DNA of 64,000 nt from Planoprotostelium fungivorum (GCA_003024175.1 MDYQ01000502.1:1-64000), one strand, 5' to 3'. Positions 29,948 through 44,473 are shown, counted from the stretch's first letter. Notes: generated by a model not told the origin, from the sequence alone. Program-made: numbers and translations.

Positions 29948-32900
29948 ATGTTCATCGTACTCGTCTATCTATTGTCCATCGTGACGGCGGAGAGCCCCAT
30001 TTCTCGTGCAGAGCGTACAGTCGTGAAGATGACTTTGGACGAAAAGAGTGATATGGAAGATATGATTTCACATGTCTGAAGTTGTTTCAGTCGGTTTCGT
30101 ACACAGTCGATCACAGGCAGCGACCAATTTCGATTACAGTGCGAAGATTCCTGGTGTTCCTCGGCTTGGTGTGCCTGAATTGAGGACATTGAATGGTCCC
30201 AGCGGGTCAGCGAACAAACATCACAACGTGACTTGTTTTCCTTGCACTTTAGCTATGGTATCCACTTGGTGATTGAGAAGATGTGATTCCATCTATATAA
30301 TGCTCTGTTAGGGACGTCGATTTGATGCGTCAAGTCGGTGTTGCTATAGGTTGGGAGCAGGTTAAAAAGGGTGCGTTAGAAGAATGGGCTGTGTCGATCA
30401 GCGTTGATGATATCAGGAGCAAACGTCCACGAAGGGCCGATGGTCAATATCGCCAGAGTTCCAAGGTAATGTCGATGTCTTCCGTCTCTATCTAACCTTT
30501 CTAAGAGGTGGAAGAAACTGGGAGGGTACACAGACGCATCACGTGCGAGCGACTGAGATGTGAAAGGTTTTGGAGAGGACCCACACTTGGCATCGGCCAT
30601 GGCGTCCCCGTATGTCGAAGGTGTTCAGTCCAACGGCATCATCGCAGTCGTCAAGGTGACATTCCATTTTACAGAATACGTTCTTAAATATTTTCAGCAC
30701 GTCGCTCTCAACAACTTTGAAACAGATCGTGGATCGGTGATCTTTCATTTCCATCGTAAGACATCTCATCTCGTCCAGGTCGACGTCATCGTCAGTCGTA
30801 GAACCTTCTGGGAGGTGAATCCATCTTCATCATCGTGCGTGATGGTGATGATGACATTGACATCAGGTGTACATGCCCGCCTTCTCTGCTGCCATAAAAT
30901 CGAACGTGGGTTCTTTCATGTGCTCTTACAACAAATTAAACGGAGATTGGGCTTGCCAGAACGAGAAGCTGCTGAAAGAAGATCTGAAAGGCAAGCTCAA
31001 ATACGAGGTAAGCGCATGTCATCGAAATTTCACTGAAAAGTCGAGGGCTGGATCATGTCTGATTGGGGAGCAACGCACAGTACTATTCAAGGTGACGATC
31101 GATCTACAACGCGACATTGATACGAGATAGCTGCCAATGCGGGGCTGGATACAGAAATGCCTTCGGGTGTTTATTTCGATTCGAAGTTGAAGGAGTGTGT
31201 CATCAACGGAAGTGTACCCATGTCACGTCTGGATGGTGAGATCATCATATCTAATACCATCACTATTCCATCATGACCACATCATCTCTTCATGATGACG
31301 ATACACCACCACCATCACCACCCCATCATCTCATCATCCATCATCACGTCACCACGTCATCACCTCGTCTTCTGATGACTTACTGACAGACATGGTCAAG
31401 AGGGTTCTAACCAGCATGTACGCCGCCGGCCTCATGGACAGACCCCAACTTCCCGGCAACACTTCCGTCAGCGCCCGAAATTCATCTCACGATCTCCTCG
31501 CCCGAAAAGTCGCCCAGAGCAGCATCGTCCTGGCGAAAAATTCACACAAAGTGATCGCGTCGCATGATCTCATCTTCATCTCATCAATTCAAACAGACTT
31601 TGCCTCTAAATGCAAATTCTGGCCTGCGGCTCGTTGTCATGGGCGATTCAGCTGTGGAACCGAAAATACACGCCACACCACTCAGCTCTGGGAATGTATT
31701 ATCTGATTACGTCATCACGCCCATGGAGGGTATACGAGATGCATTGAGAGGAGGTGTCGTCTACAACGAGACGAGAGATTGATCGTTGTAGATGAGGCGA
31801 TCCGTTTCTTCTCTACGAAGGATTGGAAGGAGGGATTGGAGGCGGCGAAAACGGCTGATGCTGTCATCATCTGCGTGAGCTCATCGGCCGATGAAAGTTT
31901 AGACCGACCCTCTTTATCTCTCAACGCCACCGACGATCAGGTGAGACGGATCGCGGTCGTCGATCGTGGTGATGTCTGATCGCATCACATTCAGATGATC
32001 GATCAAGTGTCGAAAGTGCAGAAGAAGACGATCGTGGTCACTTTTGTACCTGGACCAGTTGTCATGCCTTGGATCGATCAGGTGATCATTGTCATCAACA
32101 TCAACATCAACATCAACATCAACATCAACATCATCGTCGACACTGATGTGACCGTGAAAGGTGGCAGCCGTGATCATACCTTTCTGGGGAGGCCAAGAGA
32201 TCGGTAACGCTCTCGCTTCGATTTTATTCGGTCAAGTATCACCCTCTGGGAAACTTCCCATGACTTTTCCGCGAACGGAAGATAAGGTACGTACATCAGG
32301 TGGATTTCATTGCAATTTTCTGCAGACACCCGTCAGCACACCAGAGAGATATCCGGGTATCAACAAGACGGTGAGTGACTGTCATAATCGACAAGCTCGT
32401 TTTGTCATCTCATCGCGATCATCATCGCGATCATCTCATCGCGATCGTCTCATCACGTTCATCAAGGTAATGACGCGTAGGTACGTTATACAGAGGAACT
32501 ATTGGTCGGTTACAGGTAATCTTACCTCTCGATGAAGTCAGATGACGTAACGCAGGTGGTACGAACAGTACAACGAGAAGCCTCTCTTTCCATTCGGCCA
32601 CGGTTTATCGTATCCTCACGATCTCACGCTCCATCTTCATTTTGACTTCTTGACCACAAGTTACACGACCTTCTCTTACAGTAGATTGGCCATATCGTCT
32701 AACGTCACCGGCTTCAAGATTAGCTTCAGATTATTAAACAGTGGAAGTGTGGCTGGGGCAGAAGTGAGACGAGAGGAGAGGTTCTATTTGACATCGTCAC
32801 AGGTGGCTCAATTGTACGTTCGTTATCCAGATTCGGCGGGGGAGCCGTTGAAAGTTCTCAAGGGGTTTCAAAAGGTGAGAACGAGAGGGAGGGTGAAACC

Positions 32901-33133
32901 TGAGAGCGTCAGATACATCTGAGACCGAAAGAAGTGAAGACGATAGACATGGAACTCAAATACGAAGATCTGAGGGTGAGGAGACACGATGATCCGTCTC
33001 TGCAGAGATGATGACACTTTGACAGACTTGGGACGAGAAGAAGGACGATTGGATCTCAGTGCATGGAAAATGGACTGCGCACGTTGGTTCATCTTCAGCA
33101 GACATCAGGAGAAGCATCTCATTCGAACATTGA
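29948..33133 (+). CDS. Secreted GH3 beta-glucosidase
   Basis: The start at 29948 gives signal peptide MFIVLVYLLSIVTA. Domain 1 (TIM barrel-like) has KIPGVPRLGVPELRTLNGPS, GPMVNIARVP, GRNWEGYT, GFGEDPHLASAMASPYVEGV, the KHVALNNFETDR motif and the nucleophile Asp in GWIMSDWGATHS. Domain 2 contains SSIVLAKNS, DAVIICVSSSADES, FVPGPVVMPWIDQ, IIPFWGGQEIGNALASILFG, SGKLPMTFPR. The fibronectin III-like C-terminal domain has EKPLFPFGHGLSYTTFSYS and AQLYVRYPDSAGEP. It would split cellobiose/laminaribiose-type glucosides to glucose, finishing the work of the GH5 enzymes in this window. About 15 short introns, one with an ATCAAC repeat and one containing a hairpin. Stop TGA 33131-33133. Confidence 0.9.
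31760..31792. repeat. Hairpin spanning a 38-nt mini-intron of the GH3 gene
   Basis: TCTACAACGA (31760-31769) and TCGTTGTAGA (31783-31792) are perfect complements 13 bases apart. The reading frame requires removal of 31754-31791 (GTGTCG...TTGTAG), so the hairpin fills the intron and its right arm contains the acceptor AG. Both arms match the dispersed CGTTGTAGAT decamer. Confidence 0.6.
32094..32129. repeat. ATCAAC hexanucleotide repeat
   Basis: Six uninterrupted copies of ATCAAC, sense strand, inside an intron of the GH3 glucosidase gene; ATC-rich sequence continues for a few bases. Confidence 0.9.
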
Positions 33134-33196
33134 TAAACACAAGTGTCATAAGCCGTCAAAAGTTTTTTGAAACTGACAGAATTTCTAAAACCGCCC

Positions 33197-34606
33197 ATGT
33201 GTCTCTCTTCCTGCAAAAAAGCGGGACAACAACACGAGCAGATGGACGACCACGATAGAACACAAGATCTCATTCAGCTCCTTCATATGTCAGATTTCAA
33301 CTGCCGCTTGAGAGTAGAAGATCTGTGTCGTATGATGCTCGTCTGTCGCCCCCTGCGAGAGTTCATAGCCCATGATTCCGTCTTCGATCGAACTGTCTGG
33401 AAGAGAAAGAGCTTGGCAAGAGGTTTCACATTCTGGCCGAAACAGATTGAGACGACGGAAGACGGACACCACTACAAGGAACCACACGACAGCGACGCAG
33501 AATGGGAACTGCGGATGAAAGAAGTGGAGGACACACCAGAAGAGCACCAGCCATCGGTGCAGACTGAGGAAGCAGATGAGTCAGACGATTCAATGGACAC
33601 CGGTGGTTCGCTGGAGGAGGTGGTAGTAGACGGCTGGCAGAGGAAGGTCTACCGCGAAGAGAGTTCTGTGGATTCATACGAGTTTATGGAGGAGAGCAGT
33701 GACGAGGAAATGAGCCAAGATGAGACGGATCGAATCATCCAACTGCACGAGAGATACCTAGAGAACGGAAAACCGAAGGACTCTCAAATCTACGACGAAT
33801 GGCTGATCAATGGAAGAGCGGATGACATCCTGCTGGACTGTTATGAGAGCCATGCAGAAAAGATCGCACGTCGATATCCAGACACACCCGCCATCAAAAA
33901 CTTTCAGTTCGTGGAGGCTCTTGATAAGACGACCTATAATGAGTGGGCATTCGAAGAGGTGAGATGATCGTGGTCGTTTGCTGATCATGTCGGGCGACAT
34001 CTGAAGAAGAACAGGATGTCAGTTGGAGAAAATTGATCCTTCACAAGTACCGATCTATGTCTAGAACCCACACAGAGGCAGCTTACGACCGTTTAGAGGA
34101 GCTCCTACGATCGAAAGGTTTTCCCATCCACGATGGAGATGGTGTCGTGTCAGAGATGGACTGTAGAGATGCCCCACTACCTCTGGTCATACATTTCCAG
34201 CGGTGTGCGAGATCTCCCATCCTCAGAGAGTGAGATGATGATGCAACAGCGACCACTCATTGTCTACAGTGCCATTCCCATCGAATTGTCTATAGAGGGT
34301 CATTATGACGATGAGGATGTGCTGTGCTTCGATGGATTGGTAGACAACTTCGATTGGCGACATCGCACTCGGCCCATCCTCCATGAGGACATGATGTTCC
34401 TCCTCTTCAGCTCACAGGATCGAGCCAGTCACACGGTCGAATTGATGATGGATTATCATGGAGGTGTCTGGATCCATCACTATCAGGAACACTATGGATA
34501 TCGCGCACGAAGTTGGGATGAGTTCGTCCATCAAGTGGTAGATGATTACGAGAGGGTGTTTGAAGGTAAGGATGAAAAAATGGCGAAGCTGATGAGACGA
34601 AGATGA
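33197..34606 (+). CDS. F-box-like protein with acidic linker
   Basis: From ATG 33197 (or 33242, MDDHDRTQD) the first exon encodes LIQLLHMSDFNCRLRVEDLC, then RMMLVCRPLREFIAHDSVF and WKRKSL, which has the F-box spacing. A long Glu/Asp/Ser-rich linker follows (VQTEEADESDDSMD, SSDEEMSQDETDR). Two short introns then join DVSWRKLILHKYRSMSRTHT, AAYDRLEELLRSK and EMPHYLWSYISSGVRDLPSS to a compact C-terminal domain, MMFLLFSSQDRASHTVELMM, DYHGGVWIHHYQEHYGYRAR, SWDEFVHQVVDDYERVFEG, that recalls SMI1/KNR4 (SUKH)-type folds. If correct, it would be an SCF-ubiquitin-ligase adaptor. Both assignments rest on pattern only. Stop TGA 34604-34606. Confidence 0.6.
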
Positions 34607-34774
34607 GACGGAAGTAGAGGATCTGAAGGAAAATAGCGAACGCTTTGGAAGATTCTTCATATGAAGAATAAATGTATTTTATTGTCGTGTGGTAACAACA
34701 TGAATGAACGAGTGATCCCTCCAATCGTGCATGAGAAAACGAGATCGATGACGAAGCGAGACGAATTTATGAGA

Positions 34775-36161
<1,387 letters not shown>

Positions 36162-36304
36162 GCCGTGCTGGTATAGAATGCGGGCCAAAATCTAAATTTC
36201 GGATCTACAACACTCTGACAGCGCCAAATATCTAAAAACAGAGCTTCAGCATACGCTCTCTTAAGAGGAGAGTCAAGGATATTCATGTCATCCATCGAGA
36301 AGTA

Positions 36305-39152
36305 ATGGGGGAAAAGACCGAAGAATCTCCCTTCAAACTACTCGCGGCTGATGATGAAAGACGCCGGCTCGCTCTTCCCTATATAACAAAATTCCGCCTG
36401 GACCTTCATGAGAAATTAGTCGAAGATGAATTGTACACTGACATCAGAGAAGACTTTCTTCAAGCCATCGCGAAGAGAGAAAATAACAGGGTAAAGATCG
36501 CATCGTATTGTGTTCGAATCGGTGATCGATGACGATTGATGCCAGCGTAGGTCGACTTTTATCTCAATCTATTGGGACGAGCAGAGATGGAGGAAGAGCT
36601 CGCACATTTCATAGAAAGAGAGAGAGAATTAGAGACCACGAAGCATTCGGCACGTGGTGAACGATCGGCTGCCGCATTAGCTCGAGCCGCTTTGGTAGCT
36701 GATCCTGAGATCAGTCTGGCAGACCTCATATCAGCCTCAGAAAGACCAAAATCAAGGGCAAAATCTTGGTCGGAGGTAAGGATCGAACATCGAAACGTCT
36801 CCGTAGTCACAGTCTCTCAGCGCGATACACCAGGGACTTCACGACCAGTCACATCTCGTCTAAGAAAATCAAAGTGAGAAGAATATACACGATGACCTCT
36901 TTCGAAGAGTCTGACGTAAAATACAGGGTCTGCTCACCCGATGACCCTGAAGAAACGAAGCATAAGAGCATGTTGGCCAAATGGGCTCGATCTATGGCTA
37001 GAGAATTAGAAAAAAAGATCGAGGACCTACGACGTGATCCTATCAAGCGGTCACTACTAGAAGACCGCATAGGTGATCAGAAACTGCACGAAGAATAAGA
37101 AAATTGAATTAGGATCAGCGAGGTACCGTAACCGAAGGTTGAACATCGAGAGCACGAAAAATCTCGTGGAGGAAAACAAAAGGACAGTTTTTCGCGCCAG
37201 CACTCCAGATGTGAGATTGAGACGCATCAAAGCATTCAATTCAGAACAAGAGGAGAAATCAAAAAAAGTGAAGGCACAATCTCGCGTGTCAGGCTGATGA
37301 TGACAGGTGATGGACCGAAAGAAGGTGATCGACGAGAACACTGCGCAGAGGAGGTGGAACGTTATTCATAAGAGGGAAATCCAAGCACAGAAGGCGAAGC
37401 GAGATTTGGCCGTAGAAACAGAGAGGCAAGCCTTAATGACGAGGCAGAAGACATGGATGGTTTACATTGCCTTGGCCGCCCGCATACAAATGATCTCCAC
37501 TACGGTGGAGGTGAGATGAAAATTTACGATCGAAGGCTGAAGATCATCAAAGGAACAACACGTCATACGGAATCGAACTGATAGACAGAATCTGTCCGCC
37601 ATCATCATCCAGAAGGCATACGTGTCTCACAAGCGACGCAACGAGGGAAGAGTCTGGAGAGCAAAGATGATTATTGTTCTCAGGCAGTTGGCGAGGTGGA
37701 TCACTAAATTTCGATGTCGGAGAAAGAGAAAGGCTGCCGAGGTGGGAAGATCGGACGCCATGACAGCTGACGATGAGCAGGTGATTCATCATTTTCTATT
37801 GGACTTACAGGACGTCAATCGCATCGTCTCAGTCGTCAAGCGATTTCGATTTCAAGGTAGACCTCTCACAATTCCGTTCGACTCACATTTCGTAGTTCGA
37901 CAGTCACAGACTTACTGGCGTAAATTCCAAGCCATTCGGGCAGCACAGACAACTCTCTTACGGCTTCAATGGCAGAGTACGGAGGAGGAATTACACTCGG
38001 CCTTACGATCGAAGATGGAATCTGAAGCAAGGAGGGACGAGCTGATGAAAAACGCGTTGCACTATTCTCCACCGCAAAATCGCAAGAGGGCACCGATGGG
38101 GGATGGAATGGTCGCATCGAGAGTGCCGAAGGGTATAGCACCTGCTCTACCTGTATCGGATCAGAACGAGAAGCCGTCACATCAGAAGGCGACGCCGCTC
38201 ATCCTGAAAGTTCCAGAGTGAGTGGATCTCATTCTACGATGCGTGTTGATGTGGATAGTTCTATCCGCGATAAATTACTGGCGGATCACCTGCGGGTGCG
38301 ACACAGGGATAATTCCATCAAAATGGTCGCTTACAGTAGAGCCACGGCCAGGTGATAATTTCTATGGAGTATAGATCTGAAGAGAGAACGATAGGGCGGA
38401 GAAGTCGGCTCAGATGATGCTGCCGACGTCGATTTTACCTGGCGATGATATATCGAGAGATTCACCCAGATCGGACACCAGTTCTCGGGGTAGAAGCAGG
38501 CCGGGAACAGCTCTGAGCGCGAGCGAATTCGTGAGTCTGATCTTCAGTGATCGATCGATTGATCATGATGTAGAGCATCAATCTACCCGAAAGACAGAGT
38601 GAATTTGTCGATGTCATCCCAGAATTCATCGAAAACGAGTATCGCTCACAACCTAGTTCGTGTCACAGAGCAACACCACCTCAAGATTCGAGAAGAGGGA
38701 CAAAGAGGGTGACCACTGCCAAGATACTGAAGCCTTCTCATCCCGGTCTATTTCATCCACTGATAGCCAAGGTTCGTACATCGATGTGATATAGGGTGTT
38801 CAAGATGACATAGATCGAGATGCTAAAATTGATCGATGCGGGATCGAAAGAAGCGGAGCTGCTGCTGGCGCAAGTGAAAGCGGAGCATGGCTTACAGCCA
38901 TCAGATCCATTAGAATTGGACGAGATCGAATCGGATGACGAATTAGACATGAACGAATTAGAAGAAAACTTCAAGAGAGAGGTAAGTCTATTTCTCTCGA
39001 TGATCATGATAAATCGATGCACAACGGTGATTGACACGGAGCAGGCACGCGTTCTAACACCCTCGAAATCCTTCTCGAGTATCGTCACACGATCGCAGAC
39101 GCCGACGTCCAGCATGGTTAGAAACTCGATCCAGCACAGCAACCACCACTGA
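36305..39152 (+). CDS. IQ-motif, coiled-coil protein, unknown
   Basis: The start at 36305 gives MGEKTEESPFKLLAADDERR. The protein is long, basic and helical: DLHEKLVEDELYTDIREDFL, AELEEELAHFIERERELE-like segments, KWARSMARELEKKIEDLRRD, KREIQAQKAKRDLAVETERQ. An IQ-like calmodulin-binding site, AIIIQKAYVSHKRRNEGR, follows, then RLQWQSTEEELHSALRSKM. The second half is Ser/Pro/Arg-rich and disordered (SPRSDTSSRGRSRPGTAL), then DELDMNELEENFKRE. Stop after IQHSNHH at 39152. Such IQ/coiled-coil architecture is common in cytoskeletal and axonemal proteins, but I cannot assign an orthologue. About ten short introns. Confidence 0.6.
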
Positions 39153-39273
39153 CACGCACGAGAGACGATTGTACAGCCGACTTAAAAGTCCTTCGTTCGC
39201 GACGTCTTTTACTCTTAAACAATATCCTCCACTTTCATTACTTTACTACAGATTGTAAACAACATCTTCCATT

Positions 39274-42200
39274 TTATTGCTGTACGAGAGATTGTAACGA
39301 AGTGTTGATGGTCCTCGTGAGGTCACCAAGACCGTCCCACAGCAGAGTCGTCCCCATCTTTGTCTTCTGCAGGGTGTGAAAGAAATCGTCGAGGGCCACG
39401 ACTGTGTTCTCAAAGATCTCCATGCCTTGGTTCCTGCGATTGGCCGCCTTAAACTCTAAGATGGTCTTGATCGTCTTAAATTCTTCTAAGCTGTTGATCT
39501 TGTTCTCCGAAATGGAAGTCTTAATCTGAGCCAATAGTTCCTTTCACGCGTTAAAATGACGAAGAGTAAGAGTAGGATCACCTCTTCGGTCGAATTGAGT
39601 AAGAGATAGTATCTCCTGACTTTGTTGAAGTAGACTTCTTTGAATTGAACGATGTTGGTCAGGTTCTGTTGCAAGGCGAAGACGTTACGACACATCTTTA
39701 AGACTCCGTTCTTGTTGACCGATTTGATCTTTCTCAGTAGAGATTTGATGAGAACGTTCGAGATGAGGGGAGGTAGAGAGTAGAAGAGGTATCTGTGTCT
39801 CTGTCAGGTCTGATGATGATGATGATGATGTCGATCACTTGAGTTTGATCTTGGGGAGGTAAGGTGAGAGGGCTTCTTCTATGGTGGATAGATCTCTGTT
39901 CAAATCGATGATGGCCGGATCTGGCTCTAAGACCTCCGTCTCCAAGTGATAGGATGACTGGAATCGTCACGATACAGTCATCGATGTACGCTCACCCTCA
40001 CGGCCTCGTTGAGGTAGTAATAGCAATGCACTCTCAACTCTGTTCTCATCGCGTACAGACATAAGATGGAGATCTTCATCCATTCAGTGATGTGATGTGA
40101 TATGATGTGATGTTTGATGTGACATTTGATGCGACGTTTGATGTGATGAGATGATGTACGATAAATGTGAATCATCACCTCTGCCAACTTCTTGGTTACT
40201 TTGTCTAGATCTGGTTCCAATTCGATCAATGTCACTCCCTCGTCAATCGGTGCGGCAGAACTGACCGATCCCTTTCTGCTCCTATTTTTAGATCCCTTCA
40301 AGCTGTTCTGCGCTTCCGTGAACACCGCCAACGGCGTGATGAACAGCTTCTGAAGCTCCACCAGCAGCCATTCCTGTCATCATCAGCCTCCCTCCAAACA
40401 ACTTCTCCTTCACCAGACTGTTGTTCATGTTTGCGACGAGCGACAGCTTGCCGACATCAGTGATGAGAGTTTCTCTCGGCAGAGTCAGCTGATTGACTAA
40501 GAATGGATTGAGCATGGTCTCGTCGTTTGATTTAACGATGGATGGTTCAATCACGGCGGGTGTTACGATGGCTCCGGTTGCACTCTGCGTGGCGGCGAGG
40601 AGAACAGAGTTGATGGGATAAGAATTGGGGAAGAGAGAAGCTTCCATGGCTAACTCGATCTCGTGGAACGCATCGACTTCTTCCTGGAAGAAGTGAGTGA
40701 TGGAGTGATGATCGTCGGGTGGTGATGTCATGTGAACGTGTGACGATGTGATGATACGATGATGATACGATGATGATCATGTTACGATGATGATGATCAT
40801 GTTACGATGATAGATGATCATGTTACGATGATGATGATGATATGATGATGATAGATGAGATGTGATCGTGTGATGATGAGATGATCGTTCACGTTGGTCG
40901 ATTTACTGTTCGGTCTGAACCTCGGATTACTCTCTATGGCAACCGATACCGATCTCATCTCTCTCGTGCTCCACACGGGATCCGTGTTGAGTAACTGCAC
41001 CATGTCTACGTTCTTGATTCTCTTACCAGTCTCCGTTTCCCTCAATATTTCCTCGAATTTTCCTCTGTAAGCTTCCAAGAAACGTAACAGAGTGGACTGA
41101 CGCGGCTCAATTGTTGTAGACGAAACAGAGACTCACTTGTAAAATGGAGATGAATGATTTCGTGTACGCGGGCATGGTGATGATGTTGACGATCAGCTCT
41201 CGGATGTAGAGGTAGACGTGTACGCTCGATTGGAGTAATTGTCTCTCGCTGGTCTCGCTGATGGCTGGAGAATAGTGACGCGGCTCGACCAGTTTGTACG
41301 CTTCGAAACCTGATGGTGGCGTCAATTTTTTTCTCTAACGAAATGAAATCATCACCGATGAGTGAATCAGACAGACGATCTTCAAAGTCTCCTCTGACGT
41401 AATCCAGGTACGTGTTCACGACGTAATCATCGATGAAAAATTTGATACCGACGTGCGTCAATGCAGAATTCCTGAGAGAATTGAGTGGAGAGATGCGATG
41501 AGTGGACTGACTGTTTCGGTATCATTTGCTCGACTTGTAAGTCAAAGTTGGTGATGATGGGGTAGATGGGTGTCAGATTGTGTGGGCTGGGCTCTTCTAA
41601 TGCTTGTCCCATCGAATAACCTAATCCGGCACCTCCGTTCGTGTTGCTGTGGCTGTTCTCTTGTTCGTCTGTGATGTGTCACGTTGTCGTTTGATCGATG
41701 TCTGACTCACTACCGCTGGTGAACGTCGCTGCGGACGAATTGGAGAAGCTGAACAACTGACTTGGTGTGAGTGATGTGATGTGATGTGATATGTACGATT
41801 GAATGATATGATGTGCACCTTCTCTCTTCTGTATAATATATTTCCACCACCAGTGACACTCGTCTGTCCAGTTCTCTCTTTGAATTCGTTTCCCAAGTGA
41901 AGTCCGATCAACGTTTCCATCTGAGTGTCACGTCAGAACCAGATCGACCGTCTACAACGCGTAGATCGTACGGTAAGATGTAATCACCTGCAATTGCATG
42001 ACGCTCCACACACCATCGATCTTGTATGGATTTGGAATACATCTCTTCAGTGCTTTCCTCGTCAGAATGAAACCCACGAGAAATTTCACTCACGTTTCAG
42101 CGAATCAGGTGGCAGACTCGAATTGTACAATTGCTCCTCGGCTTCCTGAAATTTCGTCGGGATTTCTGTGAAATCTCCCACTCACCGTCTCGGCTACGTA

Positions 42201-44473
42201 TCGAGTGTTGATGAGATTTGTGAGGAAGATGTGATTCCTGGCGATGAGGTACCACCTAGGACACAATCTCATCAATAACTTGACCAGAGGATGTTTCGAT
42301 CTGTCGTGGTCACTTCATGATCATCTTCACTCATCATGATCACATGATCACATGATCGATCGATCTTACCTTTCCACGTTCGTCTCACGAATGAGATCGT
42401 ACCACACTTTCTCCACCTCCCTCTCCTTCTTCTCCCCCTCCTCCTCTCCTCTCTTCCCTTCGTCTCTCCTCACCTCATCCATCAGCTGATTGATGATCGA
42501 CAGGAGTTGGATTCCGACTTGATTATTGAGAGAGGCGAGGGCCGTGGGTATTCTGTCCAAGATAGAGAGAGAGTCCACGATGATGGCCATAAAGTGTTGG
42601 ATGTCTCTCTCTGCTTCTTCTTCCAAGTTATCCTCCAACTGTGGCGATCAGCAGAATCGACGATAGAGGAGCACCTCTTGCACTTCGAGACCTTTCGAAC
42701 GATCTTCAAATGATTTGAATCTCGACTTCACCGCATCGATTCCTGCGGGTGGTGAACACATCGTCGATGAGATGATTTGATGACCATCGCATCGATGTGT
42801 CATCTCGATGTGATGTGATTCGATGGGGCATCACCTTCTCTGTCTCGAATGGATATGGAAGCATTCTGAAAGGCGGCGATGCTCTCCTTGTCTTCGTCAC
42901 GAATAGCGTGAGGATTACGCAGGTAAACGACATCTTGTAATTCGTCGATCAATCTCTCGTGAAACGTCTGTGATCATCAGCCGTGGCAACGATGATGAGA
43001 TGCATCGGCAACGGGATGATGAGATCATCGATGAGATGGATGATGCATGGGCTCACGGTTTTCATTTCGAGTAGATCTCTCCTCAGATCTGACAGGGCAC
43101 CGATCTCCATCAGATCTTCTCCGAAGAGGCTGTTGACCGATTTGACCAAGATCCTGGCGGCTTGTAGATAGTGCTTCTTCTCGATGTATTCTTCTAATCG
43201 ATGGGGTATAGCCTTCAGATCCTCTCTGCAACGTGTCATCATCTCATGTCTTTAATTGGTGATGTGGATGATGTGGATGATGTGGATGATGATGTGGATG
43301 TGGATGATGATGATGTGACTACGTGGATGATGATACAACATAATATGATGTTGGCTTACATTTTCTCCAGTATGGATATGGTCTCCTTGTATTCCATCTG
43401 TTGCCTCCACATAGATCGAAGCGCTTTCGATCTGGAGGCGAGATAACTCTTGATCTTCTCTAGATCTCTCTTCAAGTTCTGTACATTCTGTCTCGATTGA
43501 TCCACGTTCTTTTGTATGCTCGTGTAGTTTCTCGTTGTCTTGTTGAATCCCACGAAATATTCTAAGACGTTCAGATGATGAAGTGGAGGAGATGATCACC
43601 TGATACGATGTCGTTCATCGCTCTGTCCATGTACTCATAGTATCTCTCTAATTCGTCTAATTTTCTCTCTCTCTCCGGTCCTGATGATCTCCGTCATTCA
43701 TCGATCGCGATGAGTCGATGGGTGATGGTTCACCTCTCGTCTGTAATACTTTGACGACGGAAGGGAGTGGATTGAAATTTTTCGCCTTATATTCATCTGG
43801 AATCTCAGATAGGTACTCCCTGATCTCGGACTTTAGATCATCTCTTCTCCTCTTTGTTCTCTCTTCCTCTGGATTACGAACTGGTTTCTTCACGGGTTTC
43901 TTCTCGATCTGTTGTGATCCGTCAGAATGTATCAGAAAGAAATGAATGTAGTTCACCATCGCTTTTCTCTTATCTTTCGGTTCGTCGTCGTCTTCATCGT
44001 CGTCACTGCTGCTGATGCGTTTGAAGTTTTCGCGCACAGAAGGTCGGGTGACCCTTGCAGGTGGTGGCTTGGTTTGTTCACGGTCGCTGTCACTCTCATC
44101 CTCGCTCTCTTCAACTTTCTTCACTGCATTCGGAACAATCTTCTTCGGAGGTTCTGTGATAATCACGTCAGCATCATTCTAAGTCTTCCTGACGTTCACC
44201 ATCGTCACTGCTTGAAGAAGATATAGGCTTAATAAACTGCTTCTTTGGAGGTTGTGATGTCTTTACAGATGTCGATGCAGTTCTGTTCACTGGTCGTGAA
44301 GATGTTTTAGCTGGAACAGGTGGAGCTCCGTCACTGTCACTATCTGAATCGACAGTGGGAGGTGGCCGACTTACAACCGTGCGCGCCGGTGGTCTGCTCG
44401 ATGATTGTTTCCTCACTGGAGGTGGAGAGTCATCATCGTCAGAGCCGATGGGACTGATTGACTTGAAAGGCAT
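39274..44473 (-). CDS. EXOC4: Exocyst complex component SEC8/EXOC4 with acidic N-terminal extension
   Basis: The conserved exocyst core starts with PERERKLDELERYYEYMDRA, VSGYHQGFNKTTRNYTSIQK, LKRDLEKIKSYLASRSKALR, SMWRQQMEYKETISILEKME, DLKAIPHRLEEYIEKKHYLQ and ARILVKSVNSLFGEDLMEIG, ALSDLRRDLLEMK, which aligns with the SEC8 N-terminal region (IKQVP.KLE..M..KHYL.AT..LV.A...L). It continues through helical exons to the end DLTRTINTSLQSLVQQ (TAA 39274-39276). SEC8 is part of the octameric tether that docks secretory vesicles at the plasma membrane. Ahead of the core is a roughly 200-residue extension of Pro, Lys and acidic Ser/Asp clusters (SDSDSDGAPP, SSSSSDD, SSDDDEDDDEPKDK), absent from animal and yeast SEC8. 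Confidence 0.86.
40738..40880. repeat. GATGAT-rich low-complexity intron of SEC8
   Basis: Degenerate repeats of GATGAT, GATCATGTTAC and TACGATGATG fill this intron. The sense strand of the gene reads ATCATC. Similar sequence fills SEC8 introns near 40080-40165 and 43258-43335. Confidence 0.7.

Noticed and set aside
33290-33547. Minus-strand open frame opposite the F-box exon
   Set aside because: Antisense shadow of a clear coding exon on the + strand.
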